NCBI GenBank assembly: GCA_013297825.1
Contig: JAAFIN010000023.1
Span: forward strand, 1-32,731
Length of the DNA stretch: 32,731 nt
Origin: Cytophagales bacterium
GTDB lineage: Bacteria; Bacteroidota; Bacteroidia; Cytophagales; Microscillaceae
Direction of reading: 5' to 3'
The number at the start of each line of letters is the position of its first letter. The stretch's first letter is position 1. A model generated the notes under the pieces. It saw only the letters and a program-made list of their open reading frames with translations. It made no database searches and was not told where the DNA came from. The translations under genes and the position numbers were made by a program. This document shows, in pieces, positions 21,784 through 28,862 of the stretch.

Positions 21784-22209
21784 ATGAAAAAATTAACTTT
21801 CGTATTCGCAATGTTGCTAATGACTTTTCTCGCAACAAATAATGTGTTGGCACAAATAAACCTCACAGGAAAATGGAAATTTAGCGGACTAACTACAAAA
21901 CCTGTTGAGGAAACTCCAAGCAATGAAATAGAAGATCTCAAAAAGATGCTTGTTAATGCAGTTATAACTTTTGGTGCAAAAAATACTTGCACAGTTTCAA
22001 AACCAAATCAACCCTCTCAAACAAGTACCTATGTTTTGTCAGGTAAAAAGAATAAAATCGTCTTTAAAACAGTATTTCAGGGAAAAGAACAAGAACATGG
22101 TTTTCTCCCAGTAGAAAATACGTATGTGAGTATAAAAAACAAACAACTTATACTTGAATGTGTTGCAGGTGAAATGGGTTCAATAATTCTTACCTTCAAC
22201 AAACAATAA
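21784..22209 (+). CDS. Secreted lipocalin-like protein 2
   Basis: 141 aa. The type-A signal peptide (MKKLTFVFAMLLMTFLATNN, ending VLAQ) is shared almost base for base with genes at 26655, 27250, 27732 and 28230. The mature start INLTGKWKFSGL is lipocalin-like. ITFGAKNTCTVS, NKIVFKTVFQGKEQ, NTYVSIKNKQLILE and GSIILTFNKQ align with the 27250 product. One Cys pair is possible (C in NTCTV and in LECVAG). It is probably co-transcribed with 22246 (36 bp gap, no terminator). Confidence 0.8.
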   Translation: MKKLTFVFAMLLMTFLATNNVLAQINLTGKWKFSGLTTKPVEETPSNEIEDLKKMLVNAVITFGAKNTCTVSKPNQPSQTSTYVLSGKKNKIVFKTVFQGKEQEHGFLPVENTYVSIKNKQLILECVAGEMGSIILTFNKQ

Positions 22210-22245
22210 AATTTCTAAACTTTTTAATTATTCTAAATAAAAAAA

Positions 22246-22650
22246 ATGAAAAAAATAACCTTATTCTTCGTAATATTATTTGCACTTTCTTTTGGTGCAA
22301 TGGCTCAAAATCTTGAAAAAGACATTGTAGGCAAATGGAAAATGGTGGATTTGAAAGTATGTGATGCCACAGGAAAACCTGCTAAAATGAATGCAAAAAT
22401 CAAAAAAGAACTTGCAGATATGAAAAAAGATTTTTTGACTGAAGCACCAATGGTATTGGAATTTAAAAATGGCAAAATGAATACAGTCCCTGCTACAGGT
22501 GCAGCAGAAAAATATACCATTAGCGGAAAATCCCTAAACACCAAATCAGGCGGAACAGTATATGCTGATATCGTAAATGGAAAATTAGAAGTGAGTGAGT
22601 CAGCACCAAAAAATGATATGACAGTATATGTTTTTGAAAGACAAAACTAA
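22246..22650 (+). CDS. Secreted lipocalin-like protein 3
   Basis: 134 aa. The type-B signal peptide (MKKITLFFVILFALSFG, ending MAQ) and mature opening NLEKDIVGKWKMVDLKV nearly repeat gene 1. The rest (PMVLEFKNGKMNT, EKYTISGKSLNTK, YADIVNGKLEVSE, MTVYVFERQN) aligns along its length. It is thus a tandem paralogue of 21187 with the type-A gene between them. It is second in the transcript started at leader copy 2. Confidence 0.8.
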   Translation: MKKITLFFVILFALSFGAMAQNLEKDIVGKWKMVDLKVCDATGKPAKMNAKIKKELADMKKDFLTEAPMVLEFKNGKMNTVPATGAAEKYTISGKSLNTKSGGTVYADIVNGKLEVSESAPKNDMTVYVFERQN

Positions 22651-22675
22651 ATATTTTAATATTTCCAAAAAAACT

Positions 22676-22710
22676 TAAAAAACACACATCTTTAAAAATG
22701 TGTGTTTTTT
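22676..22710 (+). terminator. Terminator after gene 3, target of a MITE insertion
   Basis: AAAAACACACATC / AATGTGTGTTTTTT hairpin. The T-run is interrupted at 22711 by MITE copy B and resumes at 22849. Confidence 0.75.
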
Positions 22711-22847
22711 GCTTCCCTGACAATTTTTATGAAATACTTTTTATACTTGGGTGTCATTCTGAAAGAATCTGGCTGTTTGGCTGTTCTTAGCAGTAAAACA
22801 GCCAGATTCTTTCAGAATGACAAAGTTATTAAAATTGTCAGATGACC
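22711..22847. mobile_element. MITE-like element, copy B, inserted in a gene-cassette boundary
   Basis: 137 bp. The left end is GCTTCCCTGACAATTTTT; the inverse right end is GGTCATCTGACAATTTTA. The core and left flank match copy A: TGTCATTCTGAAAGAATC, then TGGCTGTTTGGCTGTTCT. GTTTTTT precedes and GTTTTTTTT follows it. Undisturbed cassette junctions (21050-21070, 26521-26545) read straight from the T-run into CGTCAATT, so this is an insertion with target duplication. Confidence 0.82.
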
Positions 22848-22854
22848 GTTTTTT

Positions 22855-22955
22855 TTCGTCAATTAAAATCTGCATTTCATAAAGCAAAACCTGCATTTCA
22901 TAAAGTCTTATAAAATCGTATTCTTCATTTTGATACTTTTACAGAAAAATTTATT
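22855..22955 (+). promoter_or_regulatory. Shared leader, copy 3
   Basis: Direct repeats at 22873-22883 and 22894-22904 (21 bp apart), TACTTTTA at 22934-22941. It is shorter than the others at the 3' end, lacking the TTTAAACCCAAATT stretch. It drives 22970. Confidence 0.62.
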
Positions 22956-22969
22956 AAAACTAAAAAAAT

Positions 22970-23482
22970 ATGAAAAAATTATCAAAAAAATTACTTTTTA
23001 TCCTTTTGCTTATGTGTTCATTTACAAATGAAATTTTTGCTCAAACATCTGAAGCATTTGAGAAAGAAATAGAAGGCATTTGGACAGTTGAAAAAATGAC
23101 TTTTGCTAATCCAAAAGAAGCCAAAACCAAAGATTTTTTTGCTTTGCAAAAAGATGCACTTTATAATCTTAATGTTGATGCAATTGGATTAAATATTACC
23201 ATCAATCTCAAAGATGGCACCAATCTCACAGGTGTTTCACTTACCGAAACAAACGCAAAAGTGCCAAATCAAGGTTTGTTAAATATTACTTGGTCAAAAA
23301 GTACAGACAGCAAATTACTCAAAAAATATGGTCTTTCAGATTATATTTTGGTAGAAAATCCTACACAAGTAGACAAAAAATTTAAAATAAAAATTACGCT
23401 CATCAAAAATTCATTCAAAAATAAAACCATTGAAAAACTCAAAGAAACTGACAAACTAATGACTTTTGAGGCAGGAATGTAA
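22970..23482 (+). CDS. Secreted lipocalin-like protein 4
   Basis: 170 aa. It has its own signal peptide (LLFILLLMCSFTNEIFAQ). The mature part begins with FEKEIEGIWTVEKMTF, a lipocalin-like GxW opening close to the type-B genes, but the remainder (NITINLKDGTNLTG, LLNITWSKSTDSK, KIKITLIKNSF) is more diverged and longer. Function and ligand are unknown. It is followed by 78 bp without a terminator, so the NHL lipoprotein is probably in the same transcript. Confidence 0.75.
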   Translation: MKKLSKKLLFILLLMCSFTNEIFAQTSEAFEKEIEGIWTVEKMTFANPKEAKTKDFFALQKDALYNLNVDAIGLNITINLKDGTNLTGVSLTETNAKVPNQGLLNITWSKSTDSKLLKKYGLSDYILVENPTQVDKKFKIKITLIKNSFKNKTIEKLKETDKLMTFEAGM

Positions 23483-23560
23483 GATTTCTTTTTTCTAAAA
23501 ATCATTTTTAACAAATAATAAAATTTTTTAACATTTCTAAATAAAAATAAAAAAATCAAA

Positions 23561-24673
23561 ATGAAAAAACTACTTTTTTTCGTTATTTTCGCTTGTGTGA
23601 TTGGTTTTTCCTCTTGCAAAAAATCAGGAGAAACTTCACCATCTTCACGTGGTTATAATACTGTAAGCACTTTTGCAGGTAGTACAACTGCTGTGTCAGG
23701 CTCAACAGATGGAACAGGTAATGCAGCCCGCTTTAATTATGTGGGTGCTACTGTTCAGGACAGTGAAGGTAATTTGTATGTTACAGATATAGGCAATCAT
23801 ACTATCCGCAAAATTACATCTGCAGGTGTAGTAACAACTTTTGCAGGTACAGTAGGCGTATCTGGAGGCAATGATGGCGTGGGTGCATCTGCAAAATTTT
23901 TCTCGCCTTATGGTTTGGCAATAGATGCCTCAAACAACTTGTATGTATGTGAATATCGTGGACATCGTGTTCGTAAAATAACACCTACAGGCACTGTAAC
24001 AACTGTAGCAGGTAGTGGTACATCAGGTTCTAACAATGGCACAGGTGCAAGCGCAAGTTTTAGCTCACCAGTTTCACTTGCATTGGATAATGCAGGTAAT
24101 TTATTTGTGGCGGATTATGGCAATTCGTTACTCCGAAAAATTGTATTGGCTACAGGAGTTGTAACAACATTCGCAGGCGGAGGAACACAATCAAACGCTC
24201 CTTTTGATGGACAAGGCACATCTGCAAAATTTGAGAGTCCTTCTGGAATATGCGTAGACGCTGAAAATAATTTGTATGCAGCAGATTATAGTAGTATTCG
24301 TAAAATTACCCCAGCAGGAGCAGTTACCACCATAGCAGGATTAGCAAGAACTTCTGGTTTTGTAAATGGAACAGGCAATACAGTACGTTTTGGTGATGCT
24401 TTTGGTATTTGTAGAGATAATGCAGGTTTTATATATGTTGCTGATAGGGATTATGGTTGTATTAGAAAAATTGCCCCTGACGGTACAGTAAATGATTTTG
24501 TGGGTACTACCGCAAGTATGTTTGTCAATGGTGCAAATCCTTCTACTGGAGGAGATGCAGATGGAGGTTTGACTACAGCACGTTTTCGTTATCTTTCAAG
24601 TTTATACATCAATTCACAAGGTATTATCTTTGTAGGTGAAGAAGATGGACATCGTGTGCGTAAGATTGAATAA
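23561..24673 (+). CDS. NHL-repeat beta-propeller lipoprotein
   Basis: 370 aa. The lipobox is GFSSC (Cys19). Six repeats follow, each of the form SPxGLAxDxxGNLYVxDxxNHxIRKITxxGxVTTxAG. The blades end at NHTIRKI, GHRVRKI, NSLLRKI, SSIRKI, YGCIRKI and GHRVRKIE. A six-bladed NHL propeller on a lipid anchor is expected at the cell envelope. Such propellers usually mediate binding; no catalytic site is visible. The fourth blade is slightly shortened. Gly/Thr richness is typical of exported propellers. Confidence 0.85.
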   Translation: MKKLLFFVIFACVIGFSSCKKSGETSPSSRGYNTVSTFAGSTTAVSGSTDGTGNAARFNYVGATVQDSEGNLYVTDIGNHTIRKITSAGVVTTFAGTVGVSGGNDGVGASAKFFSPYGLAIDASNNLYVCEYRGHRVRKITPTGTVTTVAGSGTSGSNNGTGASASFSSPVSLALDNAGNLFVADYGNSLLRKIVLATGVVTTFAGGGTQSNAPFDGQGTSAKFESPSGICVDAENNLYAADYSSIRKITPAGAVTTIAGLARTSGFVNGTGNTVRFGDAFGICRDNAGFIYVADRDYGCIRKIAPDGTVNDFVGTTASMFVNGANPSTGGDADGGLTTARFRYLSSLYINSQGIIFVGEEDGHRVRKIE

Positions 24674-24689
24674 TCAACTTTTTTAATTT

Positions 24690-24805
24690 ATATACATTTG
24701 TTTAAACCTATAAGGTTTTTAAAATCTTATAGGTTTGATTATCAATATTTTACATTAAAAATAAGGAGTAAATTTAATATATTTCACAAAAATTGTTAGA
24801 CAATA
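24690..24805. mobile_element. Degenerate MITE-like element, copy D
   Basis: The right three quarters nearly repeat copy C: AAACCTATAAGG palindrome, GATTATCAATATT, AAATTTAATATATTTCACA. It ends in a recognisable but mutated right terminus (AAAATTGTTAGACAAT). The left terminal repeat is not recognisable, so the element looks truncated and immobile. Confidence 0.55.
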
Positions 24806-24845
24806 GACTTCCTGCAAAATTAAATTATATAATAATTTTTATTTT

Positions 24846-24974
24846 ATTTCCTCACGTTTCACGTGAGGTTATTGATGTTAAACCCCTTTGGGGTTGTTTA
24901 AACATATTTTTTTGTATTAAAACCCTGAAAGGGTTTAACCAAGAATAACCCCACGTGAAACGTGGGGAGCAAAA
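24846..24974. repeat. Inverted pair of double-hairpin elements, copies 2 and 3
   Basis: The left unit has CCTCACGT-TTC-ACGTGAGG and AAACCCC-TTT-GGGGTT. The right unit, inverted, has CCCCACGT-TTC-ACGTGGGG and AAACCCT-TTC-AGGGTTT. Stem differences between units are compensatory (C:G to T:A, T:A to C:G). Partly complementary outer sequences AGACTTCCTGCAAAA (about 24805) and its inverse AGACCTTTTGCGAAA (about 24995) may be element ends. Confidence 0.7.
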
Positions 24975-25034
24975 AAAGACTTTCGCAAAAGGTCTAATCT
25001 AAATTTTTAAAAAATTTTAAATGAAAAAATAAAA

Positions 25035-26438
25035 ATGAAAAAACTATTTATAATATTACTTATGTGCATATACTCAGGTGTGCAGGCACAAGGTAATCTT
25101 GCTGATGCTTTGTTGCTTATGGAAAAAAACAGTAACACAAATATAAAGTGTTATATATACAATGACAGGGCGTTTTATGAGATGGTAGGTATGGGTGTAG
25201 ATGAAAAAAATGGTTTTGTTGAAGCCAATTTTAACGCATTTAGTGGTAGTAATATTTTTAATACTAATATTGAAAAAATGATTTTCTTAGGTGAGAATAT
25301 AGGTATTTATGGAGATTTTAGTGCTGGAAATGGTTGGACTTACAAAGAAAAAACACTTCAAGGAATGAAAAGTGATAATATTATGATACTAATTGATAAC
25401 CAAATTGTCCTTACATCACTTCCAAGAGCTTTTTTTGAAACACAAGAACAATACGATAAATTTTTTATTGAAGATGTCAAAAATGTCTACATAAAAGATG
25501 TATTGAGCATAACAAAGCCTACAGATTATAAAAAAAATCTTGAAGAAATACGTAAAAAAATACCAGGACAGTTGCAAAAACACGCAGAAAAACTGTATGC
25601 TCAATATGCGTCATTGATAAGAGAAGAAAAACCAGGTTCAGATTTATTTTTACCAGGAACAAGAGCATCTAAAACCCTAAAAACTAAATTAGTATCAGAC
25701 CCTCTGCACCAACAACTCACAAAAGACATCAAAGAAAAAACTGTCAAAGATGAAAAAGAACTTGAGAAAAAAAGACAAACTCAGGCAAAAGAATTAGAAG
25801 AAAAAAATAATGCAATTCTTGCCTCATTTGGTAAAGAAACACTTACATTTGAAGAAAACTTTGCTAAATGGAGTGCCAAAGGACAGCCAAAACTTATTTA
25901 TTATACAGGAATAAGTGGTTTTTTCTCAGGAGTGGGAACACGTGCTTTAATGAATACAAAAGAATTTAAACATTTGGAATACAAAACTATCAATGATTCG
26001 CCTCATAGTATTTGTGAATACAGAGGCGGAATTATCCAAAAATTAGAAATAGCTAACAAAAAAGAGTACAATCTCAATTATCTAAAACGTGAAGTGGATA
26101 ATGTTATAGGGCAAAGTGGTAACACAGCCCTCACTGCTTTAAAGAATGCTAAAAAATCTTATTTTTATACTTATAACTCTTGTGCTATTATTAGTGGTTC
26201 AGATTGTGATAAAAAACCACAAAGCTCACCAGACGCAAGAAATGTTGCTTTTTGGATAAAAGGAAATTTAGTGATTGTGGATAAAAGTCGTGGTATAACC
26301 GCTTATTTATATGTATACGCCTATCCTGGTGCAACTCCATTGGAATTAAAACGAAGCAGTATAGATGATTTTTGGCTTTATGTTGAGAAGGTACTTTATC
26401 CACAACAAGTTAAAGATGGTGGTAGAAGTGATAAATAA
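25035..26438 (+). CDS. Large secreted protein of unknown function
   Basis: 467 aa. The signal peptide (KLFIILLMCIYSGVQAQ) is cleaved after QAQ. Residues about 30-160 are a mixed alpha/beta region (CYIYNDRAFYEMVGMG...). Residues about 175-275 are strongly charged and helical, with a coiled-coil piece EKTVKDEKELEKKRQTQAKE. The C-terminal 190 residues contain YYTGISGFFSGVG, SCAIISGSDCDKK (a possible disulfide) and a predicted strand-rich end. I recognise no family and see no catalytic motif. It is flanked on both sides by members of the lipocalin-like array but has no shared leader. Confidence 0.75.
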   Translation: MKKLFIILLMCIYSGVQAQGNLADALLLMEKNSNTNIKCYIYNDRAFYEMVGMGVDEKNGFVEANFNAFSGSNIFNTNIEKMIFLGENIGIYGDFSAGNGWTYKEKTLQGMKSDNIMILIDNQIVLTSLPRAFFETQEQYDKFFIEDVKNVYIKDVLSITKPTDYKKNLEEIRKKIPGQLQKHAEKLYAQYASLIREEKPGSDLFLPGTRASKTLKTKLVSDPLHQQLTKDIKEKTVKDEKELEKKRQTQAKELEEKNNAILASFGKETLTFEENFAKWSAKGQPKLIYYTGISGFFSGVGTRALMNTKEFKHLEYKTINDSPHSICEYRGGIIQKLEIANKKEYNLNYLKREVDNVIGQSGNTALTALKNAKKSYFYTYNSCAIISGSDCDKKPQSSPDARNVAFWIKGNLVIVDKSRGITAYLYVYAYPGATPLELKRSSIDDFWLYVEKVLYPQQVKDGGRSDK

Positions 26439-26496
26439 AGAATTTCTAATTTTAAAGTCTTTTTCTCATTTGAAAAAATTTAAAATAAATATTTTC

Positions 26497-26533
26497 AAAA
26501 AAAAACACATTCCAAAAAGAATGTGTTTTTTTT
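26497..26533 (+). terminator. Terminator after the 467-aa secreted protein gene
   Basis: AAAAACACATTC / GAATGTGTTTTTTTT hairpin with T-run. It leads directly into leader copy 4, as in the other cassettes. Confidence 0.75.
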
Positions 26534-26652
26534 CGTCAATTAAAATCTGCATTTCGTAAAGCGAAAACCGCATTTCATAAAATCTTATAAAATTGTATTC
26601 CTCATTTTGATACTTTTACAAAAAATTTTATTTAAACCCAAATTTTATAAAA
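26533..26652 (+). promoter_or_regulatory. Shared leader, copy 4
   Basis: Direct repeats CATTTCGTAAA (26550-26560) and CATTTCATAAA (26571-26581), again 21 bp apart. TACTTTTA is at 26611-26618. The first repeat has one substitution while the spacing is kept. It drives the 26655 gene and probably the three after it. Confidence 0.65.
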
Positions 26653-26654
26653 AA

Positions 26655-27086
26655 ATGAAAAAATCAACTTTCGTATTCGCAATGTTGTTGATGACTTTTC
26701 TTGCAACAAATAATCTGTTGGCACAAGATGACAATCTATTTTTTAATTCCCTTAAAGGTAATTGGATTTTTGAAAAAGTAGAAATAGACAAAACCAACAA
26801 AGCCAACGCTACCACTACCGCAAAAGTAAAAGCAGAACTTGAAAAACAACTTAGTAATGAATTACTTTTTTTCAATATACCCACAAAACAATACAGGTTT
26901 CTTCGTTTTGGTGGTAAGGGTAGTATTGGCACAGCATCAATGGAAGGCAATGATTTGATTTTGACAGGAGAAGATGGAAAAGTTCTTTTGCGAGGTAAAC
27001 TAACATACGACAATAATATTAAAACTATGCAAATTTCCTACAAAACACCTGAAAAAGTACAACTCACGCTCATTTTTGAAAAATAA
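26655..27086 (+). CDS. Secreted small protein with type-A signal (array gene 7)
   Basis: 143 aa from ATG 26655 (the earlier in-frame start lies inside the leader). The type-A signal peptide ends LLAQ. The mature part DDNLFFNSLKGNWIFEKVEI opens like the lipocalin-like members (GNW). It shares the block ASMEGNDLILTGEDGKVLL then RGKLTYD with the 27732 product (SFEGKEVVIMTAEDGKVLFKGKV), so these two form a subgroup. Its last 27 codons are included in a perfect 127-bp tandem duplication that runs to 27261. Confidence 0.78.
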   Translation: MKKSTFVFAMLLMTFLATNNLLAQDDNLFFNSLKGNWIFEKVEIDKTNKANATTTAKVKAELEKQLSNELLFFNIPTKQYRFLRFGGKGSIGTASMEGNDLILTGEDGKVLLRGKLTYDNNIKTMQISYKTPEKVQLTLIFEK

Positions 27087-27261
27087 ATTTCTAAACTTTT
27101 TTTAACAATAAAAAAAATCAAAATGAAAAAATTACGACAATAATATTAAAACTATGCAAATTTCCTACAAAACACCTGAAAAAGTACAACTCACGCTCAT
27201 TTTTGAAAAATAAATTTCTAAACTTTTTTTAACAATAAAAAAAATCAAAATGAAAAAATTA
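27006..27261 (+). repeat. Perfect 127-bp tandem duplication
   Basis: Two identical units, about 27006-27132 and 27133-27259, with 2-3 bp of junction homology. Each contains the end of array gene 7, its stop, the intergenic spacer and the ATGAAAAAATTA start of a downstream gene. The duplication created a dead start (ATG 27123 reading MKKLRQ then stop) and a loose 3' gene end before ATG 27250. Absence of any mismatch implies a recent event. Confidence 0.93.
27123..27212 (+). pseudogene. Duplicated 3' fragment of array gene 7
   Basis: ATG 27123 is fused to the duplicated tail of gene 7 out of frame and stops after six codons. The tail's own frame (NIKTMQISYKTPEKVQ then LTLIFEK) is intact up to its TAA near 27212 but has no start. 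It is a by-product of the tandem duplication. Confidence 0.8.
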
Positions 27262-27696
27262 ACTTTCGTATTCGCAATGTTGCTGATGACTTTTCTCGCA
27301 ACAAATAATGTGTTGGCACAAATAAACATCACAGGAAAATGGAAATTCAATGATGTGAAAATGAAGCCTCTTAATGGACAAGCACCCACAGATAAAGAAA
27401 AAGAGGAATTGAATATGCTCAAAGAAATTATGTTCAAAAAAATGAGCTTTACTTTTGGTGCAAAAAATACCTGCACATTTGATGCAGGTAGTGATAATGG
27501 CAAGCCAAATACAGTTTCAGGTACTTACAATGTGGATAAAAAAAACAAACTTACTTTTAAAATGATGGTAGATGGAAAAGAACAAAATAATCCAATGTTT
27601 GAAAATAGTTATGTAAGCACAAAAGGCAAACAACTTACTATTGAATCCATTATCCCAGAAAAAGGCTCAATGTTTTTGATTTTTGACAAACAATAA
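27250..27696 (+). CDS. Secreted lipocalin-like protein (array gene 8)
   Basis: 148 aa. The type-A signal is followed by INITGKWKFNDVKM, then SFTFGAKNTCTFD, NKLTFKMMVDGKEQNN, ENSYVSTKGKQLTIE and GSMFLIFDKQ. It is co-linear with gene 2 (21784) over its whole length, with conserved strand-ends but much substitution between them. One Cys in NTCTF is kept; the second Cys of gene 2 is not. It belongs to the transcript starting at leader copy 4, now separated from gene 7 by the duplicated segment. Confidence 0.8.
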   Translation: MKKLTFVFAMLLMTFLATNNVLAQINITGKWKFNDVKMKPLNGQAPTDKEKEELNMLKEIMFKKMSFTFGAKNTCTFDAGSDNGKPNTVSGTYNVDKKNKLTFKMMVDGKEQNNPMFENSYVSTKGKQLTIESIIPEKGSMFLIFDKQ

Positions 27697-27731
27697 AATT
27701 TCTACACTTTTTTTAATAATTCACAAATAAA

Positions 27732-28184
27732 ATGAAAAAATTAACTTTCGTATTCGTAATGTTGCTGATGACTTTTCTCGCAACAAATAATATATTGGCA
27801 CAAGAAGCTGGTGATTATCTTAGCTTGCTTGAAGGTGGCTGGGAATTTAAAAATGCTGACTTTGTTTCATTTGCAACAAAAAAGAAATTAACACCTGTTC
27901 AAATAGACAAAGCTGTAAAAGATGTTGAAACTAAATATGCTATGGCACATACTAACTTTGACCTTACAGATAAAACTTTTTCATTTTCCCAATCAAAAAC
28001 AACACGCGGAAAATTAAGTTTTGAAGGCAAAGAGGTTGTTATTATGACTGCTGAAGATGGTAAAGTCCTTTTTAAAGGCAAAGTAATTTTTTCTGATATG
28101 AATTCTGATGGCGTATTCAAAGGTATGTCTATCATAAACAACGAGCAAGGCGTTAATATGAGCATTAATTTTGTCAAACAATAA
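27732..28184 (+). CDS. Secreted small protein with type-A signal (array gene 9)
   Basis: 150 aa. The type-A signal ends ILAQ. The mature part EAGDYLSLLEGGWEFKNADF is lipocalin-like at the start (GGW) and related to gene 7 through the SFEGKEVVIMTAEDGKVLFK block. A charged helical insert (PVQIDKAVKDVETKYAM) separates the first strands. No Cys is present in the mature part. It is followed by an AAAATTTCTACACT duplication (28184-28212) and then gene 10, without a terminator between. Confidence 0.78.
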   Translation: MKKLTFVFVMLLMTFLATNNILAQEAGDYLSLLEGGWEFKNADFVSFATKKKLTPVQIDKAVKDVETKYAMAHTNFDLTDKTFSFSQSKTTRGKLSFEGKEVVIMTAEDGKVLFKGKVIFSDMNSDGVFKGMSIINNEQGVNMSINFVKQ

Positions 28185-28229
28185 AATTTCTACACTAAAA
28201 TTTCTACACTTTTTAACAAAAAAAAATAA

Positions 28230-28754
28230 ATGAAAAAATTAACTTTCGTATTCGCAGTGTTGCTGATGACTTTTCTCGCAACAAATAATGTTTTTGCACA
28301 AAAAACAATTAAATTCAAAGACACAAAGAATAAGCCTGCAAAGGTTGTTATTCAAGGGAAAATTATTACAACTATAAAAAGAGAATCAGGCACTGATGAA
28401 TATTATGTCAATTTTGATGATAAAAATAAACAAGTGGTTATGTCAATGGTAATGTACAGCCCAAAATCAACATATTTAGGTTGTGAAGCCTATTTTTGTA
28501 AATATGAGGATTTTCACATAGATTTTCTTAAAAACACAGCTTTAGCAGATGTATATAAGACTGACCCAAAAGAACCGCAATCATACTATTATAATTTTAG
28601 TGCTAAAAATGGTACTAAATTCCCAATCAAAGTTTATACTTTTTTAGAAGAAAAAGAAAGTAACTCGGAAAAGGATAATGTAACTATCCGTTTTGTTGAT
28701 AAATCAGTTGCTGAAAAATTTTTAGCGGATTTGAAAAAGAAAGTTGGAATATAA
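28230..28754 (+). CDS. Secreted protein with type-A signal but unrelated mature domain (array gene 10)
   Basis: 174 aa. The signal-peptide DNA is nearly identical to that of genes 2, 7, 8 and 9. The mature part KTIKFKDTKNKPAKVVIQGK then IITTIKRESG shows no GxW opening and no visible similarity to them. It has two close Cys residues (GCEAYFCKYEDF) and a basic helical end (KSVAEKFLADLKKKVG). It appears to be a different protein placed behind the same export module. It is last in the array, and a terminator follows. Confidence 0.75.
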   Translation: MKKLTFVFAVLLMTFLATNNVFAQKTIKFKDTKNKPAKVVIQGKIITTIKRESGTDEYYVNFDDKNKQVVMSMVMYSPKSTYLGCEAYFCKYEDFHIDFLKNTALADVYKTDPKEPQSYYYNFSAKNGTKFPIKVYTFLEEKESNSEKDNVTIRFVDKSVAEKFLADLKKKVGI

Positions 28755-28798
28755 ATAAAAACATCCAACATTGGAAAAATAAACCAAAACACAAAATA

Positions 28799-28840
28799 AA
28801 AAAAACCTTTTAATTTTTGAAATTAAAAGGTTTTTTTTTG
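28799..28840. terminator. Bidirectional terminator between the array and the protease gene
   Basis: AAAACCTTTTAATTT / AAATTAAAAGGTTTT hairpin with A- and T-runs on both sides. It serves the convergent genes ending at 28754 and 28863. Confidence 0.8.
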
Positions 28841-28862
28841 TTTTTTTAAAAATTATTAGAAA

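Noticed and set aside
24846-24974. CRISPR-like repeat cluster
   Set aside because: Repeats are inverted, only two units, no spacers of constant length and no cas genes; they are hairpin elements.
21187-28754. Polymorphic toxin or phage-defence island
   Set aside because: Proteins are small, exported and barrel-like; no toxin, nuclease, ATPase or immunity motifs are visible in the array.
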